DNA of 64,000 bases. Origin: an uncultured Anaerolineae bacterium. Its GTDB lineage: Bacteria; Chloroflexota; Anaerolineae; J036; Brachytrichaceae. Under the pieces are notes generated by a model, which made no database searches, was not told the origin of the DNA, and was given only the letters and a program-made list of their open reading frames with translations. The translations under genes and the position numbers were made by a program. Where the stretch lies: positions 53,369-117,368 of the forward strand of contig CALGMA010000026.1 of assembly GCA_937959265.1 (NCBI GenBank), written 5' to 3'. Positions 8,430-16,293 of the stretch are shown one piece after another (position 1 is the first letter of the stretch; each line of letters opens with the position of its first letter).

Positions 8430-9227
8430 TCACGGGGTCGATCGGTTCGTCTGACGCCGATCGAGCTTGACCTCCTCTAAAGCTTCGAGCTGGTCTTTGA
8501 GCATGCGCGATTGTTCGTCCACTTCGGTAGATAGGTGGCTGTAGTTGGCTGCCTGGTCGGTGGACTGCATCGCGAGCGCCTGTGAGTAGATCGCGCCGAG
8601 CGCAGCAACGGTGTTCTCCAACTGCACCTCGGCCTGGCGGGTGAGGCTCTGCAGTTTCTGCAGCGATTGCATCTGGTCGGCGCGCGCGGCCAGCGTGTGC
8701 TCGATGCTGGCGCGCACGTGCGGATCGGTCTCGGTCGCCAGTTGTGCAGTCAGTTTCTTGATAGCCTGCGGTACGTTCACGAGGTCGTTCTGGATGACCT
8801 CGTTGCGCTTGAATTCTTCGATGCGGCGCGACATTGCTTCGACCTCCTTCACCCAAATGGCGACCTGATCGGCCAGCTCGCGGAGCTTGTCTTTGCGCAT
8901 CGGGTCGCTGGTTGCGTTCATCAGCGCGTCTATCTGTCGCTTGTAGACCTGCGCCTGCGCTAGACGCGCTGCAGCCTCCGAGCCATGTGCGCTCTGTGCC
9001 GTCCCTCGGCTTTGTACCGTGCGCCTGGCAGCGTCATCCCCGCTTTCGTCGGCGAGGAAGATTCTGGATGCAGTGGCCAGCACCGAGATCAGCATCGCGC
9101 CAATTGGGAAGATTGCCCAGGGGAAATCCGGGCTGGTGACGACGTTGATCATGGCCAAGAAGAGCGTGACTGCAAACAACGGCGTCGTCTCTCGCAGAAA
9201 TCGCCTGAGTTTGGGGGATGTGTTCAT
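8430..9227 (-). CDS. Hypothetical protein with two N-terminal membrane segments and a long coiled coil
   Basis: A 265-aa protein of unknown function. The start MNTSPKLRRFLRE (ATG 9227) places two hydrophobic segments near residues 16-33 and 38-57, like the 2TM domain found at the N-terminus of some bacterial proteins. The rest is charged and heptad-rich with almost no Gly or Pro (for example LAQAQVYKRQIDALM, HTLAARADQMQSLQKLQSLTRQ), so a long coiled coil is likely in the cytoplasm. It resembles membrane-anchored PspA-like or structural helices only in general terms. It is convergent with the orphan lipoprotein and divergent from the C39-like gene. The longer track start at 9302 would prepend a Pro-rich segment crossing the palindrome at 9287 and is less likely. 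Confidence 0.65.
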   Translation of the reverse strand: MNTSPKLRRFLRETTPLFAVTLFLAMINVVTSPDFPWAIFPIGAMLISVLATASRIFLADESGDDAARRTVQSRGTAQSAHGSEAAARLAQAQVYKRQIDALMNATSDPMRKDKLRELADQVAIWVKEVEAMSRRIEEFKRNEVIQNDLVNVPQAIKKLTAQLATETDPHVRASIEHTLAARADQMQSLQKLQSLTRQAEVQLENTVAALGAIYSQALAMQSTDQAANYSHLSTEVDEQSRMLKDQLEALEEVKLDRRQTNRSTP

Positions 9228-9286
9228 GTCGCTCGGATTGTAGTAGGAGGGGAAGGGGGTGTATTTCTCTGCAGGGGCGAGACATG

Positions 9287-9317
9287 GGGTAGGCGCAGGC
9301 ATTGCCTGCGCCTACCC
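9287..9317. repeat. Perfect 31-bp palindromic element (family member B)
   Basis: GGGTAGGCGCAGGC and its exact reverse complement are separated by ATT, giving two 14-bp arms. It lies in the 169-bp divergent gap between the coiled-coil gene and the C39-like gene, so it is not placed as a terminator. The elements at 28172 and 46430 share the same centre with compensated arm changes. Confidence 0.8.
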
Positions 9318-9381
9318 TCGTATGTTGCGCCTGCCCCTCGCCAGAAATGCACCCGGGGAGGGTGGCCGGCAGTTGGCGGCC

Positions 9382-9387
9382 TATAAT
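9382..9387 (+). promoter_or_regulatory. TATAAT -10 element directly before the C39-like gene
   Basis: An exact TATAAT ends 9 nt before ATG 9397. Transcription starting about 7 nt after the hexamer would give a leader of only a few nucleotides. No Shine-Dalgarno sequence is present between it and the start codon. Confidence 0.6.
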
Positions 9388-9396
9388 TCAAACGTT

Positions 9397-12117
9397 ATGA
9401 GCGAGGGGCGTGCTATCGTGTGTGCGATTCTGCGCATCGCATGGTGCGCTTGCTTCGTTGTCGTCGTATCAGGCGTTGCAGTGCCGACCGCCCTCTTCGC
9501 TGCGTCTTATCAACCGGCTTCAGCACGCCAAGAGCGACGCATCGTCCTGAGCAGCGTGCCTGACGGCATCGTTCCGCGATCCGACAACATCTGGCAATGT
9601 GCATGTGATAACGACGGTTGCTGGCCGGGCTGCTTCACCATCGCCTCGGCGACCCTCCTGAAGTACTGGTCCGAGCGCGGCTATCCGGCGCTGTGGGACG
9701 GCAATGAGAGCGCTACTTTGCAGCGCTTGCGTGACTTGTTCCCCAACCTGTTCTGCTACAACAACGTGGATGATGATGGGAGGATCAGCGATAGCGGTTA
9801 CGACGCGGCCGACGTCGCCAAAGGGTTCGACTGGTTCGTGCGCGAGCGTGGCTATCAGTTCAGTGTCAGGGCAATCTACGCGCCGAAGTTCGAGCAAATC
9901 GTCGAGCAGATTGATGCCGGCCGGCCGGTCATCGGCGCATTCGGCACCTCGCCTTGGGGCAGCCATGCCGGCACCATCATCGGCTACGACGCGACCAACG
10001 GCCGGCGAGCGATGATCGTGCGCCCCAATTTACTCAACAAGCCCGATACCGAATTGGAGTGGGGCGTCGGCTATGGCGAATTCGCTATCGTCGTCGTCAT
10101 CCCGCAAGGCGCAAGTGAAGCGCTGGAGGTCGGCGGCGGCCCATCGCTCAGCGTCGAGGTCATCGTGAATGACGCCGATCCCGGCTTCACGGCCTACGGC
10201 GATTGGATCCCTTATCCGGTTGGATTTGCGAGCGAATCGCGCTTTGCGATCACGACCGATCCGTCTAACCTCGGCCCTGGCGACGATACCGCCGTTGCCC
10301 GCTGGACGCCTGATCTGCCCTTCGACGGCGTCTGGGAGGTGTTGGCCTGGGTGCCACGCGAAGATACCGACGACAGCGCGGTGCCGGTGGCTACCTATCG
10401 CATCGTGCACGCCGAAGGCATGAGCCTCGTGCGGCGCTCGCAGAACAAAGCCCGACCAGGCTGGATGGCGTTGGGTGCGTATCCCTTTGTGCGCGGCGAC
10501 GCCGGCTATGTCCTGTTGGGCAATCACACCGGCGACAATCCGCTGCGCAAGGTGTGGGCTGATGCGCTGAAGTTCGTATGGCGTGCGCCGCTCATCGTCC
10601 GCTCCGAAGTGGGTGGGCCGGAAGCGCTCGTCATCAACGGCCAGCGACGCACCATTCCCGATGTGCAAACGTTCGAAGCCCTGCGGCTGAATCCTGCGCA
10701 TGTACATGCAACTTCTCCCATTGCGCTGGCACAGTATGGCCCGGACGAGATCCTGCCTTCGGTGATGAGCGTATGGATCGGCCAGTATTTCAACAACACG
10801 TTGCTCTCTCCACCAGCCTCGCTGGTCAAGGCCGATTCGACGCTGAACTTTCGCTGGAATGGCGCCGCGCCGGCGGCCAACATGGGCGCGCGCGATTTCT
10901 CGGTGCGCTGGACGCGTTACCTGGCGCTGAGCGAGGGTGTCTATCCCTTCCGTATCGAGGCAGTGGGTGGCGTGCGGCTGTGGGTGGATAGCAAGTTGGA
11001 GATGGACGCCTGGGATGCGGATTCCAACGTGTATATCGCCCATGACAAGGATGTACGCGTGACCGCCGGCTTGCATCGCGTGGATATCGAGTACGTCAAC
11101 CGCGGCGGCAACGCGCAGATCCGCCTGGGCAACCTGCCACCCAACATGCCTATCGTGCCGGAGGAACCCGCGCGATGGCGTGCGTCGCCTACGGCGACGT
11201 TGCGCTGGTCCGATGCCGGCGACGCCGACGACGTCACCGGCGAAAGGCTGCGCCGTTTCTTCGTGACGGTATGGCGCGAAAGCGATGGCTGGCGCACGAC
11301 CAGCGGCTGGATCACAGAGACGCAATGGACGGTGAACCTGCCGGCGGATGGGCGTTACCTGTGGAGCGTGCTGGCAAGTGACGGCACGGCCAACAGCGAC
11401 GCTACGCTGCCACGCGAAATCCTGGTGGATCGCACACCGCCATGGGCGCAGATGCTTGATGCAACAACGGCAATCAGCCTGAGCGCGATGCTCAGCGCCA
11501 CGGCCAGCACGCCGGTAGATGCCTACCGGCTGATCACCGACGCGAACGGCAATCTGATCGTCGAGAGTGCTGCGCTCGATGAGGTCAGCGTGCCGCAGGT
11601 GCGGCCGGTGATTCCACCGATGGCAGGCATCGCGCCAGAGGCGCTGGGTAACCTACCGGCAGTGTACCTGCGCTGGTCTGGCAAAGATATGCCAGGCGAT
11701 TCAGATACGGGGTTGACTTATGATGTGCAGGTCCGCGAGATCGTGCGTGCGCGCACCAGCTATACGGTCACGACTGAAGAGGTGGCCGTGCCGCGTATTG
11801 CCTACGAGCTGATCTTGTCGGGCACGGAAGAGATCACGATGCCGGTAGTGTTGACGGAGGTCGTCGTCATGACGACCGTCGTGCCGCTGGTCGAGTTCCA
11901 GCCGATCGCCGACAGCTCATGGATCACGATCGCGACCGGCCTGCGAGAGACACACATGATCTTCATCGGCGATCCCGGCAGCACCTACGAGTTCCGCGTG
12001 CGCGCCGTGGATGCCGCTGGCAACGAGCAGAAATGGTATGACGGCTACTCCGTGCAGGCCATGATTGACCCGCGCAGCGTGGTGTATCGGGAGTATGTGC
12101 CGATCGTGCTGCGTTGA
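9397..12117 (+). CDS. Secreted C39-like peptidase with golvesin-type, PA14 and fibronectin-like domains
   Basis: A 906-aa exported protein. The N-terminus up to about residue 40 is a signal peptide. A C39-like papain-fold domain follows: DGCWPGCFTIASATLLKYW holds the putative catalytic Cys near residue 75 and GSHAGTIIGYD the His near 190. Next comes a domain resembling the golvesin/Xly carbohydrate-binding family (VNDADPGFTAYGDW to DALKFVW, about 245-395). A PA14-like domain (WIGQYFNNTLL to AQIRLG, about 460-575) and one or two Ig/fibronectin-like domains lead to the C-terminus. PA14 and golvesin-type domains often bind sugars, so it may process or attach to surface glycopeptides; this is inference. 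The downstream gene is a small membrane protein. Confidence 0.75.
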   Translation: MSEGRAIVCAILRIAWCACFVVVVSGVAVPTALFAASYQPASARQERRIVLSSVPDGIVPRSDNIWQCACDNDGCWPGCFTIASATLLKYWSERGYPALWDGNESATLQRLRDLFPNLFCYNNVDDDGRISDSGYDAADVAKGFDWFVRERGYQFSVRAIYAPKFEQIVEQIDAGRPVIGAFGTSPWGSHAGTIIGYDATNGRRAMIVRPNLLNKPDTELEWGVGYGEFAIVVVIPQGASEALEVGGGPSLSVEVIVNDADPGFTAYGDWIPYPVGFASESRFAITTDPSNLGPGDDTAVARWTPDLPFDGVWEVLAWVPREDTDDSAVPVATYRIVHAEGMSLVRRSQNKARPGWMALGAYPFVRGDAGYVLLGNHTGDNPLRKVWADALKFVWRAPLIVRSEVGGPEALVINGQRRTIPDVQTFEALRLNPAHVHATSPIALAQYGPDEILPSVMSVWIGQYFNNTLLSPPASLVKADSTLNFRWNGAAPAANMGARDFSVRWTRYLALSEGVYPFRIEAVGGVRLWVDSKLEMDAWDADSNVYIAHDKDVRVTAGLHRVDIEYVNRGGNAQIRLGNLPPNMPIVPEEPARWRASPTATLRWSDAGDADDVTGERLRRFFVTVWRESDGWRTTSGWITETQWTVNLPADGRYLWSVLASDGTANSDATLPREILVDRTPPWAQMLDATTAISLSAMLSATASTPVDAYRLITDANGNLIVESAALDEVSVPQVRPVIPPMAGIAPEALGNLPAVYLRWSGKDMPGDSDTGLTYDVQVREIVRARTSYTVTTEEVAVPRIAYELILSGTEEITMPVVLTEVVVMTTVVPLVEFQPIADSSWITIATGLRETHMIFIGDPGSTYEFRVRAVDAAGNEQKWYDGYSVQAMIDPRSVVYREYVPIVLR

Positions 12118-12188
12118 TCACCAACGCGACGGTTGCACGCGACTTTACCAGGCTTCGCTCGTATGATGGGTGAACAGATTATCTGAAC

Positions 12189-12566
12189 ATGAGTGAGCCT
12201 GTCTTCGACCCCTACAGCACGGGTCAGCCGCAACGGGCAGCACTGCCATCGCCACAAGATCCGCCGGCGCCTCGGCTACCGCCAGCCGGCGCACCCTATC
12301 CCGATGCGTTGATGCCGCAGACGAACCCATGGGCGATCGTCAGCCTGGCCTCGAGTATCCTGGCCTGGTGCGGGCTGTTTGGCATCGGCGGCCTAATCGG
12401 CATCATTACCGGCGTCGTGGCGCGCAACGAAATCCTAACCAGCCACGGCACACAGTCCGGCGAGGGCTTAGCCGTTGTCGGCATCATCCTTGGTGCGCTG
12501 AATGTGGCCTTCGCCTGCCTGTTCATCTTGTGTGTCTCTTCCCTCTTCGGCTTTCTATTCGTCTGA
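12189..12566 (+). CDS. DUF4190 domain membrane protein
   Basis: A 125-aa protein with a Pro-rich cytoplasmic-type N-terminus (about 45 residues) followed by the DUF4190 pattern NPWAIVSLASSILAWCGLFGIGGLIGIITGVVARNEI, then GEGLAVVGIILGALN and a third hydrophobic stretch. DUF4190 proteins are small membrane proteins, often of unknown role and sometimes fused to serine/threonine kinase or secreted domains. Nothing nearby suggests a specific partner. It sits 71 nt after the C39-like gene on the same strand and 62 nt before the DUF4230 gene. Confidence 0.75.
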   Translation: MSEPVFDPYSTGQPQRAALPSPQDPPAPRLPPAGAPYPDALMPQTNPWAIVSLASSILAWCGLFGIGGLIGIITGVVARNEILTSHGTQSGEGLAVVGIILGALNVAFACLFILCVSSLFGFLFV

Positions 12567-12616
12567 ACGCAGCGTGCCGCAGGTACAAAGCCTGCAACCC
12601 ACGTCGTTACAGTCGT

Positions 12617-12622
12617 TACAAT
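12617..12622 (+). promoter_or_regulatory. TACAAT -10 element directly before the DUF4230 gene
   Basis: TACAAT ends 6 nt before the GTG at 12629, the start that best fits the protein. The spacing suits a leaderless transcript. No Shine-Dalgarno sequence is visible. Confidence 0.5.
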
Positions 12623-12628
12623 GGGATT

Positions 12629-13471
12629 GTGTGCAGATGGATAGCGAAGGCGCGGTCAGTGCTACGACGGGCAGGGCTCTATGTCGTGCTCGTCGTCGCC
12701 GCGGTCGCGCTGTTCTATTTGGCCGTCAACCTGTCGAGCATCGGGCCATTGACGCTCCTCGCTGCTGCTGTCATCTTCGTGTGCCTGGTCATTTTGTTCA
12801 TCGCAGCGCAGGTGCAACCTCAGCCTCAGCCGACACAACCCAACGTGGCGACCACGCTACTCGTTCCCTCCGTCGTCGTGAGCGAAGTGCGCGCAGCGGC
12901 GCTGGTCACTTACAGCCAGATCGGCGCGGTCACCGTCAAAAAGGAGCGCGGTCGAACGTCGCCTGACTCGTTCATCAAGCCACTGCGCGATAAGCTGCTG
13001 GGCGAGGAGTTGGTGATGGACGTCGGAGTGCGCGTAGTCGCCGGCGTCAACCTCAAGCATCTGCGCGAGGAGGATGTGCGCGTGTCCGGCAGCACCGTCG
13101 AGATCACGTTACCGCCTACCAAGGTGCTGATGGTCTATGTGGACGAGTCGCTCACCCGCACGGTGTCGCATAAGGCCGGCTGGTTCACTGGACGCGACAT
13201 CACGCTGATGGACGCAGCCCGGCGCGACGCGATGGAGGCGTTGGTCAATGCATCTGTCGAAAAGGGCCTGCTCGAAAAGGCCGGCCAGCAAGCCGCCGCA
13301 GCAGTGGCTGCACTGGCGCGTGGCCTCGGCTTCGAACAAGTGAGTGTCTGCCCCACGCTGCCGCCGCCCGGTGCGCATTTCGAAGAGTTGCAAGATCCGG
13401 CCATGATCGCGCGCATTAAGGCCGAGCCGGCGCCCCTGTTGCCGCGAGACGACCAGGCCGGTGACGCATGA
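12629..13471 (+). CDS. DUF4230 domain membrane protein
   Basis: A 280-aa protein. The track frame opens at 12329, but the upstream 100 codons overlap the DUF4190 gene and look random. GTG 12629 gives MCRWIAKARSVLRRAGL followed by two hydrophobic segments (about residues 17-60). The rest matches DUF4230: VVVSEVRAAALVTYSQIGAVTVKKE, VRVVAGVNLKHLREEDVRVSGSTVEITLP, then a helical segment rich in Ala. DUF4230 proteins are membrane-anchored and of unknown function. A TACAAT hexamer 6 nt upstream supports the GTG. It ends 6 nt before the convergent GT2 gene ends. Confidence 0.75.
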   Translation: MCRWIAKARSVLRRAGLYVVLVVAAVALFYLAVNLSSIGPLTLLAAAVIFVCLVILFIAAQVQPQPQPTQPNVATTLLVPSVVVSEVRAAALVTYSQIGAVTVKKERGRTSPDSFIKPLRDKLLGEELVMDVGVRVVAGVNLKHLREEDVRVSGSTVEITLPPTKVLMVYVDESLTRTVSHKAGWFTGRDITLMDAARRDAMEALVNASVEKGLLEKAGQQAAAAVAALARGLGFEQVSVCPTLPPPGAHFEELQDPAMIARIKAEPAPLLPRDDQAGDA

Positions 13472-13477
13472 TCGCCG

Positions 13478-14230
13478 TCAATCCAGCACGCCGAAGCGCC
13501 GGCGCGCCAGCAGCCGGAAGGTCTGAACGATCGTCCGCTTGACCGGCATCTTGGTTGCGCCCGGTTTGCGGTCGTAGCGCAGGATCATCGGCGCTTCGTT
13601 CACCGTTGCGCCGGCCAAGTGCATCTTGATCAGGATGTCCACCATGCAGGCGAACCCGCGCTCGACGAACAGCAGGTCGCCGAAACGGTCGAACGCCCTG
13701 CGCAGCGCGCCGGCGCGGTAGGCGCGATAGCCGCACGAGTAGTCGCGCGCGCCGGGAATCGGATACACGATGCGGAACAGCCAGCTCAAGCCGGTGCTGA
13801 GCAGTTGGCGGTAACGCGGGATGCCGAGCATGCGCGACCCGTGCTGGTAGCGCGAGGCGATCACCAGGTCATTCCCCTCTTCGATCATCATGACCATGCG
13901 CGGGATTAAACCGGGCAGATGCGTGTCATCGGCGTCCATAGTAATGATCACGTCATCGTCGCTCGTGGCGCGCGACAGCGCACCTTTCAAGCCAGTTTTG
14001 ATCGCCTCGCCCAACCCGCGGTTGACCTCGTGCGTCAGGATGTCGAGGCAGAGCCGGTGCGCATCTGCCGCCGCGCGGGCCAGTTCCGGTGTGCCGTCTG
14101 TGCTGCCGTCGTTGGCCAGGATGACGCACAATCCGCCGCTGAAGTGAGCGTCGGATACGGCCGAGATGCGGGCGAGCAACCGAGGGAGCGCTGCAGCCTC
14201 GTTGTAGGCGGGAAGGACGACGAAGATCAC
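13478..14230 (-). CDS. Glycosyltransferase family 2, polyprenyl-phosphate mannosyltransferase-like
   Basis: A 250-aa GT2 enzyme. MIFVVLPAYNEAAALPRLL is the nucleotide-sugar binding start, NDGSTDGTPE and MDADDTHLPG supply the acidic metal-binding residues, and VERGFACMVDIL fits the acceptor region. The layout resembles dolichol- or undecaprenyl-phosphate mannosyl/glucosyltransferases without membrane helices. Such enzymes make lipid-linked sugars that GT39-type membrane transferases use, and a GT39 gene lies divergently next door, so a donor-making role is plausible. The start is GTG 14230, with an in-frame stop four codons upstream. TAGAAT at 14281-14276 (minus) would give a leader of about 40 nt containing an AAGCCA-CAGA-TGGCTT hairpin. 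Confidence 0.85.
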   Translation of the reverse strand: MIFVVLPAYNEAAALPRLLARISAVSDAHFSGGLCVILANDGSTDGTPELARAAADAHRLCLDILTHEVNRGLGEAIKTGLKGALSRATSDDDVIITMDADDTHLPGLIPRMVMMIEEGNDLVIASRYQHGSRMLGIPRYRQLLSTGLSWLFRIVYPIPGARDYSCGYRAYRAGALRRAFDRFGDLLFVERGFACMVDILIKMHLAGATVNEAPMILRYDRKPGATKMPVKRTIVQTFRLLARRRFGVLD

Positions 14231-14310
14231 AAAGGTTCGCTACGTGGCGAAGCCACAGATGGCTTGCCGGTGCGAATTCTAACATCGTGAATGCTATCAT
14301 CACCTGCGTG

Positions 14311-16254
14311 ATGACACATCGGCAGGCGCGCGTTGCAGCATGCGCATGTTGCGCGCTGGTATTTCTGCTGGCAACGTGGACGTTGGACGCGCGTGGCTTA
14401 TGGGGGGACGAGGCGTTCTCGGTATGGGCAAGCAAACAGCCGGCCATGTCGCTCATCGCCGGCCTCGACGCTCAACCCCCGCTGTATCACCTGTTACTCG
14501 GCGCGAGCCGCATGCTATGGGGCGAGTCGGTCTTTGCGCTGCGCTACCTGTCGGTGTGTTGCAGCGTATTGCTGGTGGCCGTAGGCGCGCGGCTGGGTCG
14601 GCTGATCGGTGGATCGAGCGCCTTGGCGTTTACGGCGCTGTTGCTTGCCGTCTCGCCGATCTCGCTGTACTTTGCCCAGGAAGCGCGCATGTATGCGCCG
14701 GCTGTGCTGTTCGCCGGTGGCGCAATGTTGCTGGCCGTCGCGTCCCTCAAACGCCAAGCGAAAACCGCAGGATGCGGTACACAGGACTGGAGACGCGATG
14801 CGTCCTACGTCCTGCTCTCGCTCGGCGCGCTGTTCACGCATTACTACGCCGTCGGCGTATTGCTCGTGAATGCGCTGGCCCTCGGGCTGGTGGCGTTGCG
14901 TTCGCGCGATGCCCGGCGCATCGTTGCCTGGCTGGTCGCCCATCTCCTCATCGCGCTCGTCTTCGGCGCGTGGTTCCTGGGGCTGCAATCGCGCTATGCG
15001 TCGCGCGCCATCGCCGGGCGCGCGCGCATCATGCCGGCCCTCGAAGACATCGTGAGCAACTTCGGCGTGGGCGTCAACGGCCTGCTGTTCGGGATGCGCG
15101 CTGACGGCAGCCTGACCGCTGCGGCGCTCGCTTTGTTCGCGTTGGCCATGATCGGCGTGATTGGCTACTGGCGACGCGGGCAACGCGGCGACGCCTGGCT
15201 TATCTTGGGCTGGATTGTCGCCTCGCTCGGCGTAGTGGCCGCGACGGCGGGGCGCTCCGGCATCGTGGGCGACTTCAACCCACGCTACTATCTCTTCGCG
15301 CTGTTACCCCTGACGCTGGCCGCTGCCGGCTGGGTCGTGCTCATCGAGGATGTCCTCCGGCGCGCCGTGCGCTCTCCTGTCCCGCGTCGTCTGGTGCTCC
15401 CTTTTGCATTCGTCATCCTCATCGCGCTCGCGCCAGCCGCCATCGGCAACCTGCAGTTGTTCGATCTGAGCTGGCAAAAAAGCCGCTACGATGCGATGGT
15501 CGGCGCCATCCGCGCGCGCGCGCAGCCGGGCGATGGCGCGGTGCTGGTCAACAGCGATCAGTTCCCGCTCCTGGCGTATTACGGGCCGCTCGACATGCCG
15601 GTGTGGATCGTTGGCAACGATGCGCTCAACCGCGACCCAGCTTCGGTCGAGGCAGAGCTGTCGCGCTTCGCCGAGGGCAAGTCGCGCCTGTGGCTGGTGA
15701 ACTATGGTTGGGCTATGGCGCTGCAACCGCCCTCTGTCGTTGAGCAGGCGCTCAATCAACGCGGCGCGCGCACCTATGCCCAGGGTTTTCAAGATGTGTC
15801 GTTGGCGCTCTATGACATGCGCTTCGCCGCCGGGGATGCGCCGGTGCGGCCGCAGCGCGTCCGCTTCGGCGAGCAGATCACGCTGGTGGGCGCGCGCGGG
15901 CGTGCGCAGCCATATCACCCCGGCGAGGCGGTCACGCTCGATCTAATCTGGCAGGCCGACCAGGTGCCGCGCGCCGATTACACCGTGTTCATGCATCTGC
16001 GCCGCGCTGATGACCGCAGCCAGATCGCCGCGTTCGACAGCCCGCCGGTGAACGGCGCTGCGCCGACCTCGCGCTGGACACCCGGCGAGGTCATCACCGA
16101 CACGCGCGCCGTGCCGATCCCCGCCGACGCGCCGCCGGGCGAATACGACGTCGTGATCGGCTTATACCTGTATCCGACCTTCGAGCGACTGACGATTGAC
16201 GGCGGGGAAGCGACCGAGCACATCGTCGAGCGCGTGACGGTTCTCTCGCGCTGA
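14311..16254 (+). CDS. GT39/ArnT-type membrane glycosyltransferase
   Basis: A polytopic protein of 647 aa with about 10-12 hydrophobic segments. The first luminal loop reads LDARGLWGDEAFSVWASKQP, where the Asp-Glu pair matches the catalytic loop of protein-mannosyl and ArnT-like transferases. YFAQEARMYAPAVLF and FNPRYYLFALLPL are also typical. A soluble C-terminal beta-rich domain (about residues 515-640) follows the membrane part. It likely transfers a sugar from a polyprenyl-phosphate donor onto a lipid or protein outside the membrane, and the divergent GT2 enzyme could supply the donor. I prefer ATG 14311 over GTG 14287 because TATCAT lies 10 nt before it; either is possible. Confidence 0.8.
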   Translation: MTHRQARVAACACCALVFLLATWTLDARGLWGDEAFSVWASKQPAMSLIAGLDAQPPLYHLLLGASRMLWGESVFALRYLSVCCSVLLVAVGARLGRLIGGSSALAFTALLLAVSPISLYFAQEARMYAPAVLFAGGAMLLAVASLKRQAKTAGCGTQDWRRDASYVLLSLGALFTHYYAVGVLLVNALALGLVALRSRDARRIVAWLVAHLLIALVFGAWFLGLQSRYASRAIAGRARIMPALEDIVSNFGVGVNGLLFGMRADGSLTAAALALFALAMIGVIGYWRRGQRGDAWLILGWIVASLGVVAATAGRSGIVGDFNPRYYLFALLPLTLAAAGWVVLIEDVLRRAVRSPVPRRLVLPFAFVILIALAPAAIGNLQLFDLSWQKSRYDAMVGAIRARAQPGDGAVLVNSDQFPLLAYYGPLDMPVWIVGNDALNRDPASVEAELSRFAEGKSRLWLVNYGWAMALQPPSVVEQALNQRGARTYAQGFQDVSLALYDMRFAAGDAPVRPQRVRFGEQITLVGARGRAQPYHPGEAVTLDLIWQADQVPRADYTVFMHLRRADDRSQIAAFDSPPVNGAAPTSRWTPGEVITDTRAVPIPADAPPGEYDVVIGLYLYPTFERLTIDGGEATEHIVERVTVLSR

Positions 16255-16293
16255 GTGCCGGCTACCTGTTATATTGCACCCTCGTTCGTAGCC

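Noticed and set aside
10030-11325. 431-aa open frame antisense to the C39-like gene
   Set aside because: It shows no recognisable motif and covers only part of a well-supported secreted protein.
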